Part shown: positions 16,962-25,087 of the stretch, in pieces
Layout: each line of letters starts with the position of its first letter
How positions within the stretch are numbered: position 1 is the stretch's first letter
Source of the DNA: an uncultured Saprospiraceae bacterium
GTDB taxonomy: Bacteria; Bacteroidota; Bacteroidia; Chitinophagales; Saprospiraceae
Direction of reading: 5' to 3'
Assembly (NCBI GenBank): GCA_938022165.1
Contig: CALIEI010000061.1
Span: 1-55,322, forward strand
Length of the DNA stretch: 55,322 nt
Notes under the pieces: model-generated
The model's database searches: none
What the model saw: the letters and a program-made list of their open reading frames with translations, nothing else
What the model was told of the DNA's origin: nothing
Program-made: the position numbers and the translations under genes

Positions 16962-17207
16962 ATGGATAAGGCTTATATCGCAGGAAGAACTCCAATGAGA
17001 GTAGATTTAGTAAAAGGAGAAAAATATGCTTGGTGCTCATGCGGAGCCTCTGAAAACCAACCTTGGTGTGATGGATCTCATAAAGGAACAAAATTCACTC
17101 CGACAGTTTTTACAGCAGAGGAAACAAAAACAGTAAGCATGTGTATGTGTAAGCTATCTGAGAGGCCACAATTTTGTGATGGCAATCACAAAAGAATAAA
17201 AGGCTAA
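16962..17207 (+). CDS. Double CDGSH iron-sulfur protein
   Basis: 81 aa carrying two complete CDGSH sites. Site 1 is C25-x-C27-x8-C36-DGS-H40. Site 2 is C61-x-C63-x8-C72-DGN-H76, where Asn replaces the usual Ser. Each site should hold a 2Fe-2S cluster bound by three Cys and one His, as in mitoNEET-type proteins; a tandem arrangement in one soluble chain is the Miner2-like bacterial form. No transmembrane segment. The role is probably redox sensing or cluster transfer. It is followed after 26 bp by the thiolase gene and may share its transcript. Confidence 0.9.
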   Translation: MDKAYIAGRTPMRVDLVKGEKYAWCSCGASENQPWCDGSHKGTKFTPTVFTAEETKTVSMCMCKLSERPQFCDGNHKRIKG

Positions 17208-17233
17208 TTATTTCAGTATCAAAATATAAAAAA

Positions 17234-18448
17234 TTGAAAGAGGCATTTATCATCGATGGGGTTCGCACCCCATTCGGTAATTTTGGGGGGACTCTATCTA
17301 CAATCAGAACAGACGACCTAGGAGCTATTCCGATCAGAGAGATAGTAAATCGAAATCCATCTATACCTAAAGAAGCATACGACGATGTTATGTTTGGTTG
17401 CGCAAACCAAGCCGGTGAAGACAATCGTAATGTAGCTAGAATGTGTCTTTTATTAGCAGGTCTCCCGTGGTCAGTTCCTGGCGAAACACTCAATAGATTA
17501 TGCTCTTCTGGCATGTCAGCAATAGTTCATGCTAATCGAGCCATCAAAGCTGGCGATGGAGATGTCTTTATCTCTGGTGGAGTAGAGCATATGACGAGAG
17601 GGCCATTTGTTATTTCCAAAGTAAGTAAGGCTTTCGGACGAGACGCAAAAATGCATGACAGTAGTTTTGGATGGAGATTTGTAAATCCAAAAATGAAAGA
17701 ATTGTATGGTGTAGACGGTATGGGCTCTACTGCTGAGAATCTCGCCGAAATGTTTAATATCAGCAGAGAAGATCAAGATCAATTTGCTTACTGGTCTCAA
17801 AGTAAAGCTGCAGCTGCACAAAAGAATGGCCGCTTAGCTGAAGAAATTGTTAGTGTTGAAATTCCAAGGAGAAAACAAGATCCTTTAATTTTTGAACATG
17901 ATGAATTCATTAGACCAACTACGACGACGGATATACTTGCCAAACTAAGACCTGCATTCAAACCGCTAGATAAAGGAGGAACAGTTACTGCAGGCAATGC
18001 CTCTGGACTAAATGATGGTGCGGCAGCAATGATCGTGGCTTCAGAAGAGGCAGTCAAAAAGTATGACCTTAAGCCCTTAGCAAGAATTGTTTCTTCAGCT
18101 GTCGTAGGTGTAGAACCACGTATCATGGGTATTGGCCCAGTAGGCGCTTCTAAGAAAGCACTCGCAAAGGCTGGTCTCACATTAAATGATATGGGAATTA
18201 TCGAACTCAATGAAGCTTTCTCTGCTCAAGCACTTGCTTGCACCAGAGAGCTAGGACTACAAGATAATGACCCAAGAATCAACCCGAATGGAGGTGCCAT
18301 TGCTATAGGTCATCCACTTGGCGTGTCTGGTACAAGAATTACGCACACTGCGGCTCTAGAATTGCACAAGCAAAACAAACAATACGCATTGATTACTATG
18401 TGTGTAGGCGTTGGCCAAGGCTACGCCCTCATCATAGAGAAAGCATAG
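17234..18448 (+). CDS. Acetyl-CoA acyltransferase (thiolase)
   Basis: 404 aa, full-length thiolase. The catalytic residues are C90 (LNRLCSSGMSAI), H360 (NGGAIAIGHPLGVSGTR) and C390 (MCVGVGQGYALII). The last motif has Val where most thiolases have Gly (CxGGGxG), a minor departure. The start is a TTG at 17234: the expected MKEAFIIDGVRTPFG begins exactly there and no ATG lies nearby. It could serve beta-oxidation or the beta-ketoadipyl-CoA step (PcaF-like); neighbours do not decide this. The CDGSH gene lies 26 bp upstream. Confidence 0.92.
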   Translation: MKEAFIIDGVRTPFGNFGGTLSTIRTDDLGAIPIREIVNRNPSIPKEAYDDVMFGCANQAGEDNRNVARMCLLLAGLPWSVPGETLNRLCSSGMSAIVHANRAIKAGDGDVFISGGVEHMTRGPFVISKVSKAFGRDAKMHDSSFGWRFVNPKMKELYGVDGMGSTAENLAEMFNISREDQDQFAYWSQSKAAAAQKNGRLAEEIVSVEIPRRKQDPLIFEHDEFIRPTTTTDILAKLRPAFKPLDKGGTVTAGNASGLNDGAAAMIVASEEAVKKYDLKPLARIVSSAVVGVEPRIMGIGPVGASKKALAKAGLTLNDMGIIELNEAFSAQALACTRELGLQDNDPRINPNGGAIAIGHPLGVSGTRITHTAALELHKQNKQYALITMCVGVGQGYALIIEKA

Positions 18449-18498
18449 AAACAATATTTGGCCTCAAAAGAAAAAGTAAATTCAGGTGTCTAAATCGA

Positions 18499-18618
18499 AC
18501 ACATCTAGGAACACATCTAGGAATACATCTAGAAATACATCTAGGAACACATCTAGGAATACATCTAGGAATACATCTAGGAATACATCTAGGAACACAT
18601 CTAGGAACACATCTAGGC
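18499..18618. repeat. 12-bp minisatellite, ten units
   Basis: Ten head-to-tail units of 12 bp with consensus AYACATCTAGGA (variants ACACATCTAGGA and ATACATCTAGGA, one with AGAA, last unit ending GGC). Each unit includes CTAG. The unit length is a multiple of three, so long ORFs run through it on both strands, but they encode only THLG/IHLG or CVPR/CIPR repeats and I read the tract as non-coding. It lies between the thiolase gene and a methyltransferase gene. Confidence 0.9.
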
Positions 18619-18671
18619 ACACTCCAGCACAGCATTTATAATTTATCATTTATAATTCATAATTAGTTTTA

Positions 18672-19472
18672 ATGAATACTGGCAAAATAACCGCACCGTT
18701 TCGCAAACTAGGCCTTATTCATGTCTTTGATAAAGTCAAATTTAGATATATACAAGCCAAGAATAGAAAAGTCAACCAAGCCTTTCTAAAAGAAAACCCT
18801 GATGTGGTTTTACCGCCCGACTATTTAATTTTTGAAACTTTTCATCTCAACTATCGCAGCTATTATTTTGGAGGACGATCTTCGGCAAAAGATATAGTAG
18901 CAGAAGTAAGCCAACACATAGCACTTAAAAATAAAAAAATATTAGACTGGGGATGTGGCCCTGGTCGAATCATACGCCATATGCATGAATTTGTGGAAGA
19001 TTGTGAGGTTTATGGAGTAGATTATAACCCAACCAATCTAGACTGGTGCAAAGAGAATATACCGAATGTCCACTTCTCAAAAAATGAAATCAATCCTCCC
19101 TTGAATTTTGATGCACAATCGATGGACTTTATATATGGGATATCGATTTTTACCCATCTCTCTGCACCAAATCATGAGGCTTGGATGAATGAGTTGGCGA
19201 GAGTATGTAAGTCTGGTGGTGTTGTATATCTCACTTCTCATGGGCCAATATATAAAAGGATACTTACAGAGCAAGAGCAAAACCGATATGATGAGGGTAA
19301 GCTGGTCAATCGAGGAAATGCTGTAGAAGGCCATAGGGTATACGCCGCTTTTCACCCACCCGCATACTTTAGAGCACTCATTGAGACGCATTTTGAGGTC
19401 TTACATTATAGAGAGGGCTTAGAAGAATCTTGGGGCATAGATCAAGATCATTGGATTATACGCAAAAGATAA
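18672..19472 (+). CDS. Class I SAM-dependent methyltransferase
   Basis: 266 aa. Motif I is ILDWGCGPGRIIRHM (about 90-104), motif II VYGVDYNPTNLDW, motif III around FIYGISIFTHLSAPN and the post-motif MNELARVCKSGGVVYL. This is the Methyltransf_11/25-type fold acting on a small molecule, lipid or protein. The N-terminal 60 residues are basic and aromatic and may recognise the substrate. No close partner gene. Substrate unknown. Confidence 0.85.
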   Translation: MNTGKITAPFRKLGLIHVFDKVKFRYIQAKNRKVNQAFLKENPDVVLPPDYLIFETFHLNYRSYYFGGRSSAKDIVAEVSQHIALKNKKILDWGCGPGRIIRHMHEFVEDCEVYGVDYNPTNLDWCKENIPNVHFSKNEINPPLNFDAQSMDFIYGISIFTHLSAPNHEAWMNELARVCKSGGVVYLTSHGPIYKRILTEQEQNRYDEGKLVNRGNAVEGHRVYAAFHPPAYFRALIETHFEVLHYREGLEESWGIDQDHWIIRKR

Positions 19473-19494
19473 TCTATACTTAATACTTACAAAC

Positions 19495-19525
19495 TTTACT
19501 CCTTTCATGAAAAGACATACCTTTG
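19495..19525 (+). promoter_or_regulatory. Candidate promoter for the AAE-type transporter gene
   Basis: TTTA at 19495-19498, 19 bp, then TACCTTTG at 19518-19525, which fits the Bacteroidota -7 consensus TAnnTTTG exactly and the -33 box in three of four bases. Transcription would start about 10 nt before the ATG at 19543, giving a very short leader. Confidence 0.5.
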
Positions 19526-19542
19526 CGGACTAATTCCGATTA

Positions 19543-21174
19543 ATGGTAGAAGCTTTTTTAGAATCGCCACTTTTATTATTGTTTGTAGTTATCGCCATAG
19601 GTTATGCTGTGGGGACGATCGCTATTCGTGGTGCCAAGTTAGGTGTGGCAGCTGTATTGTTTGTGGGCTTAGCTTTTGGCTCTCTAGATCCAAACCTTAT
19701 GGTTCCGGATGTTATCATTACACTCGGACTTTCCATATTTGTTTATACTATTGGTATCAGTAGTGGTCCGAGCTTTTTTAGGACTATGATCAATCGAGGT
19801 GCTACAGACATTTCTTTCATTGTGATTGCCTTATTAATTTTCGCTGCTTTCACATTTGGCGCTTACCTTATTTTAGATATCAACAAAGCTATGGCGGCTG
19901 GACTATTATCAGGTAGTGTAACCAGTACTCCAGCCTTAGCAGGTATATTAGATATCATTGCTACTACTACCAATAAAAATATAGATAAAGACTTATTTTC
20001 AAATTCTGCAGTTATTGGATATTCTCTAGCTTATCCAATGGGAGTGCTAGGTGTGATGATAGCGTACAATGTATTCCAGAAATTATTCAAGATTGATTTA
20101 GATCAAGAACAAAATGATCTTCAAAAAGACTACCCTGTCAGTATGAAGATAGAGCGAAAGACGGTAGCGGTTACTAAGCCAGATGTCCATGACATGCTCT
20201 TGAGAGATTTGTTCAATAGATATCATCGTAGATTGGTTTTTGGGCGAATGAGTAGGGGTGGCGAACAGTTCTTACCCAATATGGATACAAAATTACAAAT
20301 CGGAGATAAAATAGTAGTGGTAGGTGGGAGTAAGCTAGTGACTAAGGCTATTCAAGACTTAGGAGCAGTCCAAAACACAGAACTTACTTTTGACCGACGC
20401 AATTATGATGTCCGCAAAGTATTTGTATCTAATCCAAATTTAGCTGGAGAGAAAATAGCCACACTCAATCTTTCCGAAAAGTTTTCTGCTATAATTACTA
20501 GAGTACAAAGGGGAGATACAGATATGATAGCTAGTGGCAATACTGTCTTGGAGCTAGGTGATCGAGTACAGATGGTGGTCAAGCGAAGAGATATCGACGA
20601 GATCAATACCCTATTTGGAAATTCTTTAGAGAGACTATCTCAGATCAATTTATTCTCTTTTGGATTAGGTATGGCATTAGGCCTACTTATTGGAAAGATT
20701 ACATTCAGCTTGCCAGGAGGAGTGAATTTTCAGTTGGGGTATGCTGGAGGACCACTTTTGGTTTCCTTAGTATTAGGCGCTATTCGCAAAACAGGGCCGG
20801 TACTTTGGATCTTGCCATTTAGTGCCAATCTGACCCTACGTCAAGTAGGACTTATACTTTTGTTAGCAGGTATTGGTATCAAATCAGGATTTACGTTCAA
20901 AGAGGTCTTATTGAGTTCTGAAGGTGGAATACTATTTTTATCTGGAGCGATTATCGTATTTTTTTCCACCCTACTTTCGCTCATAGTTGGTTACAAATTA
21001 TTCAAAATTCCCTTTAGTTTACTGACGGGTATGTTAGCTAATCAGCCTGCTATTTTGGATTTTGCCTTGGACAAAACAAATAATAAATTGCCTTCCATTG
21101 GCTACACCATGGTCCTCCCAGTGACCTTGATCCTCAAAATATTATTAGTTCAGATACTTTTTTATTTACTTTAG
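19543..21174 (+). CDS. AAE-family (aspartate:alanine exchanger-like) transporter
   Basis: 543 aa. Two hydrophobic halves (about 1-180 and 365-543) each contain the YidE/YbjL duplication pattern (GLSIFVYTIGISSGPSFF in the first; SLVLGAIRKTGPVLW and LLLAGIGIKSGF in the second). Between them, about residues 195-360, are two TrkA-C/RCK-C regulatory domains. This is the layout of AspT-like proteins, which exchange or export small carboxylates and amino acids. The substrate is not evident. The DoxX gene follows 19 bp later and is probably co-transcribed. Confidence 0.9.
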   Translation: MVEAFLESPLLLLFVVIAIGYAVGTIAIRGAKLGVAAVLFVGLAFGSLDPNLMVPDVIITLGLSIFVYTIGISSGPSFFRTMINRGATDISFIVIALLIFAAFTFGAYLILDINKAMAAGLLSGSVTSTPALAGILDIIATTTNKNIDKDLFSNSAVIGYSLAYPMGVLGVMIAYNVFQKLFKIDLDQEQNDLQKDYPVSMKIERKTVAVTKPDVHDMLLRDLFNRYHRRLVFGRMSRGGEQFLPNMDTKLQIGDKIVVVGGSKLVTKAIQDLGAVQNTELTFDRRNYDVRKVFVSNPNLAGEKIATLNLSEKFSAIITRVQRGDTDMIASGNTVLELGDRVQMVVKRRDIDEINTLFGNSLERLSQINLFSFGLGMALGLLIGKITFSLPGGVNFQLGYAGGPLLVSLVLGAIRKTGPVLWILPFSANLTLRQVGLILLLAGIGIKSGFTFKEVLLSSEGGILFLSGAIIVFFSTLLSLIVGYKLFKIPFSLLTGMLANQPAILDFALDKTNNKLPSIGYTMVLPVTLILKILLVQILFYLL

Positions 21175-21193
21175 CTCATAAAACAACCAAACT

Positions 21194-21553
21194 ATGAAAT
21201 TCGCAAAAATAGCCTACTGGATAGTTACCATATTAATGTGTGCATTATTTGCCTTTTCAGCGCAAATGTATTTCTTCAATACCGAAATGGTTAGAGGATT
21301 CTTTTCGAGTATGGGTTTTGCTACTTGGATCGTAATACCCTTAGCGATAGCTAAAGTGCTAGGCATAGTAGCTGTATTGACTGATATGGTCAAGATTTTG
21401 AGAGAGTGGGCTTACGCGGGATTTTTCTTTGATGTGATCTTAGCGTCAACTGCACATATCATGGCAGGGCATGGTCCTCAGTGGATGTCTATTGGAGGAA
21501 TATTTTTGGTTCTTGGTTCTAGATTTTTATACCAATATAGATACGTAGATTAA
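21194..21553 (+). CDS. DoxX-like integral membrane protein
   Basis: 119 aa with four hydrophobic helices (about 5-25, 43-65, 73-90, 97-115) and the family pattern of the DoxX/DoxX-like group (VIPLAIAKVLGIVAVL). Members occur in electron-transfer or redox-stress contexts and as generic small membrane proteins. It lies 19 bp behind the AAE transporter gene on the same strand. A kilobase of repeats follows, so it probably ends the transcript. Confidence 0.8.
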   Translation: MKFAKIAYWIVTILMCALFAFSAQMYFFNTEMVRGFFSSMGFATWIVIPLAIAKVLGIVAVLTDMVKILREWAYAGFFFDVILASTAHIMAGHGPQWMSIGGIFLVLGSRFLYQYRYVD

Positions 21554-21554
21554 C

Positions 21555-21745
21555 GCTGTTTTGGGCACGTCCCTACGGGTCAGGCTGTCCATGACTCGCT
21601 ATTCGCTGCGCCACCGCTAAAGCTATTGCGACACGCGGTCGGCCCTGCATTGCGTTCCGATCCCTGAAAAGCGGGATCGATACTCCATTTGGTCTCTCCA
21701 CTATCGTGGAGCTCATTCCCATCCTTCGTGCAAAATTCAGTGCTC
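21555..21745. repeat. Degenerate GC-richer intergenic repeat cassette
   Basis: The run from CTCGCTATTCGCTGCGCCAC through GCGACACGCGGTCGGCCCT aligns, inverted, with 31930-31990. A hairpin CGATCCC-TGAAAAGC-GGGATCG lies at about 21658-21681. GC is clearly higher than in neighbouring DNA. No coding content. Confidence 0.55.
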
Positions 21746-21779
21746 TATTCGAGTTTTAGACTTTTTTTTAAGTAATTAT

Positions 21780-21990
21780 TGAGTTCGCTCCGAAAAGTCA
21801 CGAAACCATAAAATGACTCTTTTGTCGATATTTTCCATTTTCTCAATCCACTGATGCCTGTGCGACAACTAGTTGGCGTGCTCAGGCACGCCTAATTATA
21901 GTCGCACAGGCATCACTGAATTTCGAGAATGAAAAATCTCATCCAAAATAGCTCATTTTCTGCAATCCGCTACTTTCCGGAGTGGACTCA
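21780..21990. mobile_element. MITE-like palindromic element, family 1, copy B (with extended apex)
   Basis: 211 bp, inverted relative to copy C and nearly identical to it along both arms. Ends are TGAGTTCGCTCCG and CGGAGTGGACTCA. It is flanked by a 4-bp direct repeat TTAT (21776-21779 and 21991-21994), a likely target-site duplication. It is 48 bp longer than copy C, and all extra bases are at the apex: a 14-bp perfect stem (21853-21866 with 21901-21914) encloses a second hairpin GGCGTGC-TCAG-GCACGCC (21875-21892). Confidence 0.8.
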
Positions 21991-22039
21991 TTATGGACTA
22001 TAAAAAGGCCTTTAAAATATTTTTTTAAATTTTTTATCA

Positions 22040-22190
22040 ATCCATGCAGCGTTTTTGATAATGCAAGACTCTTTATGGTAGTGAAGGAGTATTTTTATGA
22101 TACCCTCACGCAAATAAATCGCATTAACACATTTATAGATAAGTTTTTCAAAGCTGCTCGCTATACCTCTTGTGAGCAGCTTTTTTTATT
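22040..22190 (+). ncRNA. Candidate small RNA or leader with intrinsic terminator
   Basis: Between the MITE and the next repeat lies AT-rich unique sequence. It has a hairpin of 10 pairs with two bulged A residues (22081-22092 with 22100-22109) and ends in a classical terminator at 22151-22187. The 70-codon ORF across it has an unconvincing composition and runs into the terminator stem. No protein gene on this strand precedes the terminator for 600 bp, so a short RNA is the simplest reading. A TTTG at 22054-22057 has no good -7 partner, so the promoter is uncertain. Confidence 0.35.
22151..22187 (+). terminator. Rho-independent terminator
   Basis: Perfect 9-bp stem AAGCTGCTC (22151-22159) with GAGCAGCTT (22174-22182), a 14-nt loop and a run of seven T. 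It is oriented for plus-strand transcription, though no protein gene lies just upstream. Confidence 0.75.
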
Positions 22191-22271
22191 TTGAAGATTT
22201 CTATTCAACACTTTGGACACGTCTACATCTTCTCGGTGCCCAAAAAAAATGTAAATCCTTTATTAATGTAA

Positions 22272-22425
22272 AATGGCCTAGTGCTGCGCAAGAGGATCGT
22301 CTAGCTAGGGCTTGTGCTATGGCAGACGATAGTCACCGGCAAGCTTTTCGCGCAGCCGAGGGACCGAGCTGACTAGCGAGCTCTGTAGCATAACGCCTCG
22401 ACTTTTTCGTCGAGGAGGCCCATAA
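22272..22425. repeat. Degenerate GC-richer intergenic repeat cassette
   Basis: It begins TGGCCTAGTGCTG and ends near CGTCGAGGAGGCCC, matching the outer words of the cassette at 31851-32028 (GGCCTAGTGCTG, GAGGAGGGC). It holds hairpins ATCGTCT...AGACGAT and CCTCGAC-TTTTTC-GTCGAGG (22396-22415). No gene. Confidence 0.5.
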
Positions 22426-22457
22426 AAATAATTAAAAATCATAGATGCTTTGGTTAC

Positions 22458-22488
22458 TTTGATATGTGCCTGCATTATAATATGTTTG
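22458..22488 (+). promoter_or_regulatory. Bacteroidota-type promoter for the GH57/DUF3536 gene
   Basis: TTTG at 22458-22461, exactly 19 bp, then TATGTTTG at 22481-22488: both boxes match the phylum consensus TTTG-N19-TAnnTTTG. The predicted start site is near 22494, giving a leader of about 100 nt before the ATG at 22598. Confidence 0.7.
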
Positions 22489-22597
22489 TGAAGAGGCAAG
22501 TTATTTGCATTACATTATTGATGTAGATTGTGGTATAATACATAGTTATATTTCCACATATCTAAAGCCCATATTATCAACACTATAGAAAATAGAG

Positions 22598-25021
22598 ATG
22601 AGTAGTAGAAATAAATACGTCTGTATACACGGTCATTTTTACCAGCCACCTAGAGAGAATGCTTGGCTTGATGCAATAGAAATCCAAGAATCTGCATCTC
22701 CATTTCATGATTGGAATGAGCGAATAAATTTTGAGTGTTATGCACCCAATACCTCTGCTCGTATACTAGATAATAAGGGCTTGATCTATAAGATTATCAA
22801 CAATTATACTTACTTGAGTTATAATTTTGGTCCAACACTGCTGTCGTGGATGGAGCGAAAAGATAGAGAGACGTATAATGCGATCTTAGAGTCTGATAAG
22901 ATCAGCAAGAAGCGATTTGGTGGGCATGGATCTGCTATAGCACAAGCACATAGTCATCTTATATTGCCTCTCGCCAACTATAGAGATAAAGTGACTCAAG
23001 TGAAATGGGGTCTTGAAGATTTCAAATATAGGTTTGGTAGAGAGTCGGAGGGAATTTGGCTAGCTGAGACAGCTGTCGATACGGAGACTTTAGAAGTGTT
23101 GGCTGATCAAGGATTGAAGTACACTATCCTTGCGCCTAGGCAAGCCAAATCATTCAGAAAAATAGGTCAGAGTGATTGGAAGAGTACCAATCATGGTTTC
23201 GATACGCGCAGACCTTATAAAGTAAACTTACCTTCTGGAAAATCGATTGCATTATTTTTTTATGATGGGGCCATTGCTCAAGGTGTTGCTTTTGATGGCT
23301 TGTTGAGAGACGGAAATAGATTTGCTGATAAATTTCATTCTAGCTTTGATGACAACGATGAGCCACAATTAGTTCACATCGCAACGGATGGTGAAACGTA
23401 TGGACATCATCACAGACATGGTGAAATGGCTCTAGCTTCTTGTCTGCATAATATAGATTCGAACGATAAAGCTACTTTGACCAACTATGGTGAGTATCTA
23501 GAAAAATTTCCGCCTACTTGGGAGATTCAAATTCATGATAATTCAAGTTGGAGTTGCGTACATGGTGTGGAACGCTGGAGATCTAACTGTGGCTGTAGTG
23601 CAGGAAGACCTGGTTGGAATCAGAAATGGAGAGGGCCGCTAAGAGATAGTTTGGATTGGCTTCGAAACTACCTTGAGGTTTTGTTTGAAAAAGAAGGGGC
23701 GGCACTGTTTAAAGATCCATGGGCAGCTAGAGATGAATATATTCATATTTTGATCAATAGAAACGAACATACGATCGATGAGTTTTTCAAAAAGCATGCA
23801 AAAAGCAAATTAGATTCAGAGAAGTTAACCATTGCGGTTAGATTGCTTGAGCTACAAAAATTTGCCATGTACATGTACACGAGTTGTGGATGGTTTTTTG
23901 ATGAGATATCTGGTATCGAAACCAATCAGATATTGCAGTACGCTCTACGTGCCATGCAATATGTGCGTTATTTCTCTGATGATAATGTAACAGAGACTTT
24001 CATGGATCACTTAAAAAAGGCGCCTTCAAATGTGTTCGAAGATGGTTCTGTTTCTTACAGCAAGAATGTAGTCCCAAGCGCAGTAAATCTTGAAAGAGTG
24101 GCTATGCACTTTGCGGTGACTTCTCTTTTTGAGCAAAGAGGCCAAGATGCTGAAATCCACCGATTTAAATCTACGATGGAAGATTATGAATTTAGAGAGG
24201 CGGGTAATCAACGTATTGCAGTGGGTAAAATAAAGATTTCTTCTAAGGTTACATTTAGAGAAAAGACGTACAAATTTGTTGTGCTTTATCTAGGGCAACA
24301 AAATATCATGGGTAATATCCGTCAAGATATGTCTGAAACTAATTATGCGGCTTTAAAAGAGAATGTTTTAAAATCTTTTAAGTCGACTAATTTGGGTGAT
24401 GTGTTGGCAGCAATGCAAAAATATTTTGAAGATAATAATTTCACTATTTGGCATTTATTCAAGGATGAAAAGAGAAAGATTCTTTCGAAGATAAGTGAGC
24501 GTAATATGGAAAGTATTGCATCATCCTTTAAAGAAATTTACAACGACAACTACCAGCTCATGTCTGGTATGCAGCAAAGTAATATTCCTATCCCTTCTGC
24601 TTTCAAAAGTGCAACTGACTATATATTAAATAAAGAGTTGCATGAGTTTTTTGATAAAGAAGTATTAGATATAGCTAAGCTGAAACATATCGCTTCTGAA
24701 TTTAAAAAGTGGGATGTAAGCATTACTGATGAGAAGTCATTTAGATATGCAGCAAGTGAGCGCATATTCTACGAAGTAAGAAAGCTAGCCTTGTCAGATT
24801 TTTCTTTAACTCAGCTGGTATTGCTTAACGATATATTTGAGATCATGTCCAAACTAGATATAAAGCTAGATATTTGGAAGTCTCAAAATCTTTACTTTGG
24901 GATGCTTAGCGGGTTCAAAAAAGGAGAGTGGGTATTTGCTAATAAAGAATGGGAAGTGCATTTCAAGGAATTAGGCGACCACCTCGGAGTTAAGCTAGAA
25001 TTATCTATGAATTACGCTTAA
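22598..25021 (+). CDS. Glycoside hydrolase family 57-type protein with DUF3536 domain
   Basis: 807 aa. The N-terminal (beta/alpha) barrel of GH57 type opens with KYVCIHGHFYQPPREN (His pair for the active site) and continues with GIWLAETAVDTETLEVLAD, where E157 is the likely nucleophile. ATDGETYGHHHRHGEMAL would supply the acidic partner. The C-terminal half matches the DUF3536 region found in long GH57 relatives. GH57 enzymes act on alpha-glucans (amylase, branching enzyme, 4-alpha-glucanotransferase), so a role in glycogen or alpha-glucan metabolism is expected; the exact reaction is not assigned for this subgroup. No signal peptide, so cytoplasmic. A clear promoter lies upstream. Confidence 0.88.
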   Translation: MSSRNKYVCIHGHFYQPPRENAWLDAIEIQESASPFHDWNERINFECYAPNTSARILDNKGLIYKIINNYTYLSYNFGPTLLSWMERKDRETYNAILESDKISKKRFGGHGSAIAQAHSHLILPLANYRDKVTQVKWGLEDFKYRFGRESEGIWLAETAVDTETLEVLADQGLKYTILAPRQAKSFRKIGQSDWKSTNHGFDTRRPYKVNLPSGKSIALFFYDGAIAQGVAFDGLLRDGNRFADKFHSSFDDNDEPQLVHIATDGETYGHHHRHGEMALASCLHNIDSNDKATLTNYGEYLEKFPPTWEIQIHDNSSWSCVHGVERWRSNCGCSAGRPGWNQKWRGPLRDSLDWLRNYLEVLFEKEGAALFKDPWAARDEYIHILINRNEHTIDEFFKKHAKSKLDSEKLTIAVRLLELQKFAMYMYTSCGWFFDEISGIETNQILQYALRAMQYVRYFSDDNVTETFMDHLKKAPSNVFEDGSVSYSKNVVPSAVNLERVAMHFAVTSLFEQRGQDAEIHRFKSTMEDYEFREAGNQRIAVGKIKISSKVTFREKTYKFVVLYLGQQNIMGNIRQDMSETNYAALKENVLKSFKSTNLGDVLAAMQKYFEDNNFTIWHLFKDEKRKILSKISERNMESIASSFKEIYNDNYQLMSGMQQSNIPIPSAFKSATDYILNKELHEFFDKEVLDIAKLKHIASEFKKWDVSITDEKSFRYAASERIFYEVRKLALSDFSLTQLVLLNDIFEIMSKLDIKLDIWKSQNLYFGMLSGFKKGEWVFANKEWEVHFKELGDHLGVKLELSMNYA

Positions 25022-25060
25022 AAGATCAGAATCAAGATAGGTGAACTAATAGTGATTTAG

Positions 25061-25068
25061 TACCTTTA
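25061..25068 (+). promoter_or_regulatory. Weak candidate -7 box for dnaE
   Basis: TACCTTTA matches TAnnTTTG in all but the last base, 19 nt before the dnaE start. No TTTG lies 19 bp further upstream, so this is tentative. Confidence 0.3.
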
Positions 25069-25087
25069 GGATACTAAACACTCCACT

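Noticed and set aside
18400-18666. Open frames on both strands through the 12-bp repeats
   Set aside because: They exist only because the unit is 12 bp; the predicted peptides are pure THLG/IHLG or CVPR/CIPR repeats with no start context or domain.
21982-22194. 70-codon protein ORF ending in the terminator stem
   Set aside because: It starts in the MITE end and runs through the terminator hairpin; an RNA gene or nothing is more likely.
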